From NCBI RefSeq assembly GCF_048263965.1, contig NZ_JBLXDO010000006.1, positions 1 through 64,000 on the forward strand: a DNA stretch of 64,000 nucleotides. Reading direction: 5' to 3'. Below the pieces are notes generated by a model. It searched no databases and was not told the DNA's origin. It saw only the letters and a program-made list of their open reading frames with translations. Shown here in pieces: positions 57,582-64,000 of this stretch. Made by a program: the position numbers and the translations under genes. The stretch is from Ferrimonas sp048263965 (GTDB lineage Bacteria; Pseudomonadota; Gammaproteobacteria; Enterobacterales; Shewanellaceae). Positions within the stretch are counted from its first letter, which is position 1; the number at the start of each line of letters is the position of its first letter.

Positions 57582-58255
57582 CCGCCGCCATCCAGTGCCG
57601 CAACCTGAGACACAGCTTCCCCATGGGGGAGGAGGAGTTTCAGGTGCTCAAGGACGTGGACCTGACCATAGAGCAGGGGGAGATGGTGGCCATCATGGGG
57701 CCGTCAGGCTCGGGCAAGTCCACCCTGATGAACCTCATCGGCTGTCTGATGACCCCCAAACAGGGGCAATTGACCCTGCTCGGCGAGGAGACCGGCGGCC
57801 TGGCCAAGGAGCGTCTGGCCATGCTGCGCTCCCGCTACATCGGCTTCGTGTTTCAGCAGTTCAACCTGCTGTCCCGCACCAGTGCCCTGGACAACGTCAA
57901 GATGCCGCTGATGTACAACCCAGACCCGACACGTGACGACGACGCCCGCGCCCGGGAGTGCCTGCAACTGGTGGGATTGGGAGAGCGGATGCAGCATACC
58001 CCGGGCCAGCTCTCCGGCGGCCAGCAGCAGCGGGTGGCCATCGCCCGCGCCCTGGTGAATCGTCCCCAGTTGATTCTGGCGGATGAGCCCACCGGCGCAC
58101 TGGATACCCGCACCGGTGAGGAGATCATGGGACTGTTCCGTCAGCTTAACGAGCAGGGGATCACCATAGTGCTGGTGACCCATGAGCCGGAAGTGGCCGC
58201 CTGGGCCAGTCGCACCATAGTGGTTCGCGACGGCGAACTGGAGGCGGCCTCATGA
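57578..58255 (+). CDS. MacB-type ABC transporter ATPase domain
   Basis: This 225-residue ATPase has Walker A GPSGSGKSTLMNLIG, Q-loop FVFQQFNLL, signature LSGGQQQRVAIARAL and Walker B LILADEPTGALD, all typical of the MacB/LolD branch. MacB proteins usually fuse this domain to the permease; here they are separate genes, overlapping by four bases. It is coupled on both sides, with macA before and the permease after. Confidence 0.93.
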   Translation: MTAAIQCRNLRHSFPMGEEEFQVLKDVDLTIEQGEMVAIMGPSGSGKSTLMNLIGCLMTPKQGQLTLLGEETGGLAKERLAMLRSRYIGFVFQQFNLLSRTSALDNVKMPLMYNPDPTRDDDARARECLQLVGLGERMQHTPGQLSGGQQQRVAIARALVNRPQLILADEPTGALDTRTGEEIMGLFRQLNEQGITIVLVTHEPEVAAWASRTIVVRDGELEAAS

Positions 58256-59487
58256 AACCCCTGCAACTGACCCTGACCGCCATCACCTCCCTCAAACGCA
58301 ACCTGCTGCGCAGCGTGCTCACCACCCTGGGTATTGTCATCGGCATCAGCGCAGTGATCATCATGTTTGCCCTGGGGGAGGGTGCCCAAAGGGAAGTGGA
58401 TGCGCAGATTGCGGCGTTGGGCACCAACCTGCTGATGGTGAAGAGCCAGTCGGTCTCCAGCGGCGGCGCCGCCGGCAGTGCCGGGGCGGTGGAGACCCTG
58501 ACCATGCGTGATGTGGACGCCATCCGCGACCAGATCCCTCAGGTGGTGGCTTCAGGCACCTCCATCTCCTCCCTGGCCCAGGTGGTGTGGGGCAATGCCA
58601 ACTGGAACACCCGGGTCGAGGGGATGAACCTGGACATGCTCAGCGCCATGAACTGGCACATCAGTGACGGTAGGGCTTTCACCGATCAGGAGGTGAACAG
58701 CGCCGCCAGAGTGGCCCTGATTGGAGAAACCGTGGCCAAGGAGCTGTTCGGTGTGCCTCAGATGGCCCTGGGAGAGTCGGTGCGCATCAACCGCACCACG
58801 GTCACCATCATCGGCCTGCTCAAATCCAAGGGTGAGGATATGCGCGGTAATGATACCGATGACACCCTGCTGGTGCCCATCTCCACCGCCCAGCGGCGCA
58901 TCCTCGGAGGCAACACCGCCTTCCAGGACAGGGTCAAGCGGATTATGGTGCAGGTGGACCAGGCGCAGAACATGGATTGGGTCAGCGACGAGATAGACAG
59001 TCTGCTCAGGCAGCGTCACCGGGTGAAGAGCGAGGCCACCCAGCCCTTCGTCATCCGTAACCTGTCGCAGATGATGGAGACCCGGGCCAACGCCTCCAAG
59101 GTGTTCTCTTCGCTGTTGGCCGGGGTGGCGGCGGTCTCCCTGCTGGTGGGCGGAATCGGAGTGATGAACATCATGTTGGTGACCGTCACCGAGCGGACCC
59201 GGGAGATTGGCCTGAGGATGGCGGTGGGGGCCAAACCGGCAGACATTCGCAACCAGTTCCTGATCGAGAGCGTCATCCTCTGTCTGTTGGGGGCGATGCT
59301 GGGGTTGCTGCTGTCTTTGCTGTTGTTGGCGGTGGCCGAACCCCTGTTCGGCTGGACCATGGTGCTGCCGCTCTCCATCGTGATGCTGTCCGTGGCCGCC
59401 ACTGCCCTTATCGGAGTGGGCTTTGGCTACTACCCGGCCAGCAAGGCGGCGTCACTGGATCCTATTGATGCGCTGCGATTCGAATAG
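58252..59487 (+). CDS. MacB-type ABC permease
   Basis: This 411-residue permease has one N-terminal helix (LRSVLTTLGIVIGISAVIIM), a large periplasmic domain (about 55-285) and three C-terminal helices with VSLLVGGIGVMNIMLVTVTE, RTREIGLRMAVGAKPADIRN and FGYYPASKAASLDPIDALR, the FtsX/MacB signature. Together with the adaptor and ATPase it should export a small molecule, peptide or toxin from the periplasm. The macA-ATPase-permease operon lies between nrfA and the ttrSR-like pair with no direct link shown. Confidence 0.92.
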   Translation: MKPLQLTLTAITSLKRNLLRSVLTTLGIVIGISAVIIMFALGEGAQREVDAQIAALGTNLLMVKSQSVSSGGAAGSAGAVETLTMRDVDAIRDQIPQVVASGTSISSLAQVVWGNANWNTRVEGMNLDMLSAMNWHISDGRAFTDQEVNSAARVALIGETVAKELFGVPQMALGESVRINRTTVTIIGLLKSKGEDMRGNDTDDTLLVPISTAQRRILGGNTAFQDRVKRIMVQVDQAQNMDWVSDEIDSLLRQRHRVKSEATQPFVIRNLSQMMETRANASKVFSSLLAGVAAVSLLVGGIGVMNIMLVTVTERTREIGLRMAVGAKPADIRNQFLIESVILCLLGAMLGLLLSLLLLAVAEPLFGWTMVLPLSIVMLSVAATALIGVGFGYYPASKAASLDPIDALRFE

Positions 59488-59520
59488 ACGCTGAGCCGGC
59501 GACTGGCACTTATTTACGTG

Positions 59521-60120
59521 TCATCGCCGGTTTCGTCCCACCAGAAACGCCAGTTCGGCGGCGTTCTTAACCCCCATCTTTTTCAGCAGGTTGGCGCGGT
59601 GGATCTCCACGGTGCGCTGGGCGATAAACAGCTTGTCGCAGATCTCCTTGTTGGTTTTGCCCTCCACCACCAGTTGCATCAGCTGGCTTTCCCGCTCGGT
59701 CAGCTGGGCCACCCTGGTCTCCCAGTCACCGGCCAGGCTGTCCTCCTGCTGACGCTCCTGGGAGGCCTTGAGGCCACGTTCGATCAGCGGCAGCAAGCGT
59801 TCTCCCTCAACCGGCTTTTCCAGAAAATCCAGTGCGCCGGCCTTGAGGGCGGCGACGGCCCGAGGCACGTTGGCGTGACCGGTGAGGATGATCACCGACA
59901 GCAGGCTGCCACGGCGGTTGAGCTCCTGCTGCAGGGCCAGGCCATCCAGGCCCGGCATCTCGATGTCCAGGATGGCCACGCCCACCTGGTCCGGATCCAT
60001 GGCGTCGAGAAAGGCATCGGCGCAGTCGAAGCCCTCGGCCTGCATCCCTTTGGCCTCCAGCATCCATTGCAGGGATTCTCTGACGTCCCTGTCATCATCA
60101 ACCAGAAAGATGGCGCTCAT
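59521..60120 (-). CDS. TtrR-like FixJ/LuxR-type response regulator
   Basis: This 199-residue regulator has a receiver domain with FLVDDDRDVRESLQWMLEAK, Asp 52 in VAILDIEMPGLDG and KPVEGERLLPL, and a LuxR-type helix-turn-helix with LTERESQLMQLVVEGKTNKE and LFIAQRTVEIHRANLLKKM. TtrR and FixJ share this layout. Its ATG overlaps the kinase stop (ATGA), so it is translated after the kinase. The likely ligand class is a sulfur oxyanion by analogy with TtrR or ThsR. Confidence 0.88.
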   Translation of the reverse strand: MSAIFLVDDDRDVRESLQWMLEAKGMQAEGFDCADAFLDAMDPDQVGVAILDIEMPGLDGLALQQELNRRGSLLSVIILTGHANVPRAVAALKAGALDFLEKPVEGERLLPLIERGLKASQERQQEDSLAGDWETRVAQLTERESQLMQLVVEGKTNKEICDKLFIAQRTVEIHRANLLKKMGVKNAAELAFLVGRNRR

Positions 60121-61883
60121 GGTGTACTCCTAAGGGGGAAATGGCAGATAAGGGCCAGGCCGGGCTGTTGTCGCTGGGCTTCGATGCGACCATGGTGCTC
60201 CTCGACGATGCGTTTGCAGATGGTCATGCCCAGCCCCAGGCCCTCCGGCTTGTCGCTTTCAAAGGGCAGAAACAGCCGGGCCAGCTTGTCGTCGCTGAGT
60301 CCGGGCCCGCGGTCACGCACCGACAGACACAGTTCGTCGTCTGAGTGGGTGAGGGCGATATCCAGTTGCCGCTGTTCCTCCGGCAGGCTCAGCATCGCCT
60401 CCATGCCGTTACGCATCAGGTTGACCAGCACCTGCTGCAGCAGGGTGGGGTCGCCGGTAATTACTCCGGCTGAAATGGGCTCCCTGAGCTCAATCTGGCA
60501 GCGGTTATGGCGGCAGTCCGGCGCCATCAGCGCCAGAGTTTCGTTCACCAGAACCGATAGGTCAACCGGCTCCTGGCGGCTGGAGCGGGCGCAAAACTCC
60601 CGCAGCTTGCGGATGATCTCCCGGGCGCGATCGGTCTGATCGGCGATGCGCTCCAGCCCCTGGTCGAGCGCGCTCTTGTCCAGAGGCTCGGCCTCCAGGC
60701 GATACTGACAGCCCTGGGTGAGGTAACGGATACTGGCCAGGGGCTGGTTAAGTTCGTGGGCGATGCCGGAGGCCATCTCGCCGGTCAGCAGCACCCTTTG
60801 AGCCTTATAGAATCCCCGCTGTTGCTGCTCCAGCTCCTCCTGGGTTTGGCGGTGGTCAGCCATCTCCTGTCGCAACTGCGCTGTTCTGCGGGTCACCATG
60901 GCCCGCACCCGCAGGTGGTGGACATAGCCGAGCATCAGCAGCGCCGCCAACCCCAGCAGGTAAGGGGTGACCTGGGGCCAGAACTCGCGCCAGTCGGCGT
61001 CGAATGGCCACAGGCGAATCTCTTTAAGCAGGGCGAACACGTGGCTGTCGTCCACCGGCACCGTCCACCCTTCGTAGCGGCCGGCAATGGCGGCTGGGTT
61101 GGTGGGGTAGAGATCCAGTAACAGCCGGGTGACCTGGGCGGCCAGGCGATTGCTGGTGTGTCCCATCTTGGACAGAGAGGAGTAGGGGTAGAGCTGAGTG
61201 CTGCTGGCGCAGGGACCGTCGGTATCCCGGGTCAGCGCGACCGTGAGCTCGCCCTTGGGTAACTGGCCGCTGTTTTCCATATGTTCCAGCAGGCAGGTAG
61301 GCACGATGGCCGCATCGGCACTGCCGCTGAGTACCTGATGTAACAACTTGGACTGGGGAAAGCCGACGAACTTGAGGTAGGGGAAGTCGCTCAGTGGCGC
61401 CAGCCCCTGTTGGTCCAGCTCCCGCCAGAAGGCGATAAAGCCGCCAAACGCCTGTTGGCTCACCGAGACCAGCCGCTTGGACCGCAGGGCCTGCAGGCTG
61501 CCTATCTGCTGACTCTTGCGTGTGACGATGGCTGAACCCACCGCAAACGCCGGGTCGCGCCCGCCAAGGGGCTTTAAGCTCAGCAGCTGGCTGGAGCCAT
61601 AGCGCTGCTTGAGCTGCAGGGATTTGACCGCGTTGCCGATGAAGAAGTCAAAGGACTGATGCTGCACCAGCCGGTCCACCTGGTGAGGACGTAGGGCCAG
61701 CAACACCAGTTTGTGCTCCTCCAGATGGGCATTGAGGTAGTCCACCGTGGGCTGCCATCTTTGACGCACCTTATCGGGGGCGTCGAATGCCAGTACCGCC
61801 AGGCGCACCTGCTCCCGGGCCAGGGCCTGGGGCGCAGTCAGTAACAGGGTAAAACAAACAAGGGTAATCAATCGGCTAATCAC
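60117..61883 (-). CDS. TtrS-like sensor kinase with periplasmic PhnD-type domain
   Basis: This 588-residue kinase has a signal or first helix (about 5-22), a periplasmic phosphonate-binding-type domain (about 25-290: VRLAVLAFDAPDKVRQRW, FFIGNAVKSLQLKQRYGSS, ILSGSADAAIVPTCLLEHME-like GSADAAIVPTCLLEH), a helix at about 305-330, then GIAHELNQPLASIRYL (His of the H-box) and an ATPase domain with RDRGPGLSDDKL and GLGLGMTI. TtrS and thiosulfate sensor ThsS share this layout. GTG 61883 starts a good signal peptide; the longer frame from 61955 runs through a CRP-like site and is rejected. Confidence 0.87.
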   Translation of the reverse strand: MISRLITLVCFTLLLTAPQALAREQVRLAVLAFDAPDKVRQRWQPTVDYLNAHLEEHKLVLLALRPHQVDRLVQHQSFDFFIGNAVKSLQLKQRYGSSQLLSLKPLGGRDPAFAVGSAIVTRKSQQIGSLQALRSKRLVSVSQQAFGGFIAFWRELDQQGLAPLSDFPYLKFVGFPQSKLLHQVLSGSADAAIVPTCLLEHMENSGQLPKGELTVALTRDTDGPCASSTQLYPYSSLSKMGHTSNRLAAQVTRLLLDLYPTNPAAIAGRYEGWTVPVDDSHVFALLKEIRLWPFDADWREFWPQVTPYLLGLAALLMLGYVHHLRVRAMVTRRTAQLRQEMADHRQTQEELEQQQRGFYKAQRVLLTGEMASGIAHELNQPLASIRYLTQGCQYRLEAEPLDKSALDQGLERIADQTDRAREIIRKLREFCARSSRQEPVDLSVLVNETLALMAPDCRHNRCQIELREPISAGVITGDPTLLQQVLVNLMRNGMEAMLSLPEEQRQLDIALTHSDDELCLSVRDRGPGLSDDKLARLFLPFESDKPEGLGLGMTICKRIVEEHHGRIEAQRQQPGLALICHFPLRSTP

Positions 61884-61940
61884 GGTTTCTCGCAACTGTA
61901 TTTCGACAGGCACAGTGTAGTTGCAGCCAGCGGGGGGGAG

Positions 61941-61956
61941 TGTGAGTTGGCTCACC
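61941..61956. promoter_or_regulatory. CRP-type site between the ttrSR-like and porin genes
   Basis: TGTGA-N6-TCACC matches the CRP consensus at nine of ten positions. It lies about 60 bases upstream of the kinase start and about 210 bases upstream of the divergent porin start. The other CRP site in this window is in front of the ttrB-like gene. Confidence 0.6.
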
Positions 61957-62165
61957 TAAACGGGCGACATACGGAAAACCACTATATCGACTCCGGGGGG
62001 GCTTTGTTGAACTGTTAACAGGCCCAGGGCGCCGCTTCCAGATTCGAACTCTGGGAGGGTGGCCGCTCCAGGTAGGGACGCCAGGAAGCCGTTTTTTACA
62101 GTCAAATTGCAAACAGATAATTAAATGACCCAAGCCCGGGCCTGGTGGCCCGCTGAGGAAGAGTG

Positions 62166-63197
62166 ATGAAACTAACACCCGTTGTACTAGGTATGGTGGC
62201 CGGTCTGGCCAGCGTTGGCGTTCAGGCGAGCGAGATGCAGTTTTACGGTCGTATCGACTACTCGGTGACCAACAGTGATTCCGGCTCCGCCACCCATGAT
62301 GGCAAGTCCGGCACTATCCTGGAGAACAACTTCACCCGTGTGGGGATTCGTGGCGAAGTGCCCATCAACGATGCCCTGGCATTCTTCTATCGGGTAGAGC
62401 TGGGCGTCAATGGTGATGACCAGGATGGCAAGACCGTTTCTTCCCGCCCTACTTACGCCGGTTTGAAGCACAGCACCTTCGGCTCCCTGGCGTTCGGCCG
62501 CATCGACCCGGTATTCAAGATGTCCAAGGGCTTTGCCGACGCTTTTGACAACTACAGCCTGAAGCACGACCGTCTGTTTGCCGGTGACAAGCGTCACGGC
62601 GACTCCCTGGAGTACCGCACCGCCAAGTTCAGCGGTCTGCAGTTTGGCCTGAGCTACCTGCTGGAAGATGACTACTACAGCGACGACGATCCCCGTAAAG
62701 ACAACGGCAACTACCAGCTGGCGCTGACCTACGGCGATAAGAAGTTCAAGCACGGTAACCTCTACCTGGCTGCTGCCTACAGCGACGGCATCGAAGATAT
62801 CGAAGCGTCCCGTGTTGTGGCCCACTACAAGATGAATGACTGGACCTTCGGCACCATCATGCAGCAGTCCGAACTGGTGAACCCCAATGCCGCCGGTTAC
62901 GGTGACCGCGACGGGTTCGGTTACATCGTCAGCACCACCTACCAGATGGGGGGCTGGAAACTGAAAGCCCAGTACGGTGAGGATGATTCCGGTACCGGCA
63001 AGATCGCCGGCCGCGTCTACGGCAAGTTGGGCGCCCAGGCTGATGTGGTGCCCACCGTCAACCAGTGGGCAGTGGGAGCGGAGTACCGCTTTACCAAGCA
63101 GCTGAGACTGCATACCGAACTGGGCCAGTTCAGCGTGGATGAGTACAGCGAGTTCGACGACACCATCACCAGCGTCGGCCTGCGTTACGACTTCTAA
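62166..63197 (+). CDS. Gram-negative trimeric porin
   Basis: This 343-residue outer-membrane porin has a signal peptide ending VQAS (about 20), then SEMQFYGRIDYSVTN, FTRVGIRGEVPINDALAFFY, GLKHSTFGSLAFGRIDPVFK and many alternating beta strands, ending with the porin closing phenylalanine in VGLRYDF. It resembles the OmpC/OmpU-type general porins of Shewanella and Vibrio. ATG 62166 has GAGGAA 5 bases upstream. It is divergent from the ttrSR-like genes and has its own terminator. Confidence 0.93.
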   Translation: MKLTPVVLGMVAGLASVGVQASEMQFYGRIDYSVTNSDSGSATHDGKSGTILENNFTRVGIRGEVPINDALAFFYRVELGVNGDDQDGKTVSSRPTYAGLKHSTFGSLAFGRIDPVFKMSKGFADAFDNYSLKHDRLFAGDKRHGDSLEYRTAKFSGLQFGLSYLLEDDYYSDDDPRKDNGNYQLALTYGDKKFKHGNLYLAAAYSDGIEDIEASRVVAHYKMNDWTFGTIMQQSELVNPNAAGYGDRDGFGYIVSTTYQMGGWKLKAQYGEDDSGTGKIAGRVYGKLGAQADVVPTVNQWAVGAEYRFTKQLRLHTELGQFSVDEYSEFDDTITSVGLRYDF

Positions 63198-63221
63198 CTC
63201 CCTACAGTTTCACCCCTGAAG

Positions 63222-63255
63222 GCCCTCGCCGACTCCTGCGGCGGGGGCTTTTTTA
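63222..63255 (+). terminator. Rho-independent terminator after the porin gene
   Basis: GCCCTCGCC pairs with GGCGGGGGC (one G-U) around a nine-base loop, then a T-run. Confidence 0.88.
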
Positions 63256-63387
63256 TTGTTTGCAGATGCCACAAACAAAAATCATCTACCCAAGGTGAAC
63301 GGATTCATTACCTTCCGTCCACCTACTCATGGATGGTCATCGCTTGTATGATGAAATCTGACTTTTTGATGCGTTGAAGGAGAGGTT

Positions 63388-63813
63388 ATGTCGGGCTGTT
63401 GTTCGTCACCGCGCCAAGAAACTCATTATCCGAAAAAGCATGCTTGTCCAAAGAACGGACAAGCATACGGTCAGGTATCAGCAACAACGATAAAGCACCA
63501 TATCAAGGCCCCATGGGAGTGGGAGGCTAAGGAGCAGGGTTACTATTTCTGCTCTGATCCTGCCTGCGATGTGGTGTATTTCGGTCAGGACAATTCAGTC
63601 ATCAAAACATCAGCGGTTCGCACGAAAGTGGGCGTTAAAGATCCATCGGGAGATGCCCTGATTTGCTACTGCTACGGCGTGACCAGAGGTGAGGCTGAGA
63701 ACAACCCTGTGGTTCGGGACTTTGTGTTAGAGGAAACGAAACAGAAGCGCTGCTCCTGCACGACCAAGAATCCTGCCGGCAGTTGTTGTTTGGCGAGTTT
63801 CCCTAAGCGTTAA
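63388..63813 (+). CDS. CopZ-like zinc and [2Fe-2S] protein
   Basis: This 141-residue cysteine-rich protein has an N-terminal CC pair, a zinc-ribbon-like half with CPKNGQAYGQV and YYFCSDPACDVVYFG, and a BFD-like [2Fe-2S] half with ICYCYGVTRGE and KRCSCTTKNPAGSCC. The layout matches the N-terminal domain of Archaeoglobus CopZ, a copper chaperone that reduces Cu(II); the copper-binding domain itself is absent, so it could be a metallochaperone or redox partner. AGGAGAGG precedes the ATG. Confidence 0.85.
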   Translation: MSGCCSSPRQETHYPKKHACPKNGQAYGQVSATTIKHHIKAPWEWEAKEQGYYFCSDPACDVVYFGQDNSVIKTSAVRTKVGVKDPSGDALICYCYGVTRGEAENNPVVRDFVLEETKQKRCSCTTKNPAGSCCLASFPKR

Positions 63814-63886
63814 GGGGTTGCAGAGCATTTCTATGGCAGTGAAAGAGAGTGGCAGTAACTAGACTTTGGCCCAAGAGGAAAATCCG

Positions 63887-64000
63887 GTGTCACCGGAGTT
63901 TTGGGATGTGCGATTTTGGAATAAGCGCACGCCCTGGGATACGGCATCGACGCCACTGGTCTTGGAGCAATTCTTAAAAAGTACCCAGCAGACAGGGCGG
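63887..64000 (+). CDS. SAM-dependent methyltransferase, TPMT-like (5' part only)
   Basis: The last 114 bases encode 38 residues, SPEFWDVRFWNKRTPWDTAS then TPLVLEQFLKSTQQTGR, which match the start of the thiopurine S-methyltransferase-like family (FWDxRFW....PWD). The GTG at 63887 has AGAGGAA 6 bases upstream; a TTG at 63866 is the only other choice after the in-frame stop. The gene is cut by the window edge. It lies 73 bases after the CopZ-like gene on the same strand. Confidence 0.72.
   Translation, partial: MSPEFWDVRFWNKRTPWDTASTPLVLEQFLKSTQQTGR

Noticed and set aside
61884..61955. Upstream GTG extension of the TtrS-like kinase
   Set aside because: The extra codons cross a CRP-like site and put 24 residues before the signal peptide; the GTG at 61883 gives a normal signal.
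62040..62100. T-arm-like hairpin (CCAGA-GTTCGAA-TCTGG on the minus strand), suggestive of a tRNA
   Set aside because: No matching acceptor, D-arm or anticodon arm at the right distances; only about 50 bases of possible structure. It is probably chance or a promoter element near the porin.

Overview
The window looks like chromosomal DNA of a facultatively anaerobic, respiratory gammaproteobacterium, most like Ferrimonas or Shewanella relatives. The reasons are a pentahaem nitrite reductase NrfA, a TtrB-like iron-sulfur subunit, a TtrS/TtrR-like sensor pair, a tetrahaem lipoprotein, the mltD-gloB-methyltransferase-rnhA-dnaQ block, and a moderately high GC content with near-consensus CRP and NarP sites. 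The genus is an inference from gene content, not a database match. No phage, insertion sequence, CRISPR array or rRNA was seen.

Layout. 1-0.9 kb: first gene of a ttrB-type anaerobic reductase operon (minus strand) behind an 825-bp AT-rich leader with a perfect CRP palindrome. 1.5-6.4 kb: an OmpR-type two-component system divergent from a three-gene polyprenyl-phosphate sugar transfer operon (GT2, ArnT-like GT39, GtrA). 6.4-9.3 kb: two acetyltransferases and gamma-glutamyltranspeptidase. 9.3-10.9 kb: a terminated non-coding stretch with GGA-loop hairpins, a dgkA remnant and a DUF364 protein. 10.9-12.1 kb: an unusual tRNA-Ser(GGA) array with two intact tRNAs in a 202-bp tandem repeat, a broken third copy and recurring 5' tRNA fragments, behind one stringent-type promoter. 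12.2-23.7 kb: housekeeping genes (Trp-rich protein, rraA, AsmA, BsuPI lipoprotein, natAB, mltD, gloB, methyltransferase, rnhA, dnaQ, TIGR03503-like). 23.7-33.8 kb: an HD-GYP/CBS protein, small unknown genes, a TehA/SLAC1-type transporter with LysR regulator, asd-like dehydrogenase, CorA, PpiC and a TM2 protein.

33.8-40.1 kb: two divergent acyl-metabolism operons sharing a 14-bp palindromic operator. The right-hand one encodes a histidine phosphatase, an acyl-CoA dehydrogenase, a TetR regulator and a fused kinase-SDR protein, and resembles the APH/ACAD logic of 4-hydroxyacyl-CoA breakdown. 40.1-46.2 kb: lipocalin, small redox and stress proteins, and an amidohydrolase-SDR operon with an AraC regulator. 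46.3-49.9 kb: tetrahaem lipoprotein with two calcium-loop motifs, a LuxR-type regulator, a small lipoprotein and an acetyltransferase. 50-54.4 kb: LysR regulator, a candidate 34-residue protein, a GIY-YIG/membrane protein pair and HrpB.

54.5-64 kb: nrfA with a NarP/NarL 7-2-7 site, a MacAB-like efflux operon whose adaptor carries a CpxP/Spy-like LTxxQ insertion, a TtrSR-like two-component system divergent from a porin with a CRP-like site between them, a CopZ-like Fe-S/zinc protein, and the start of a methyltransferase cut by the window edge. Anaerobic respiration is therefore represented at both ends (ttrB-like; nrfA and ttrSR-like), with CRP and NarP as plausible shared regulators.
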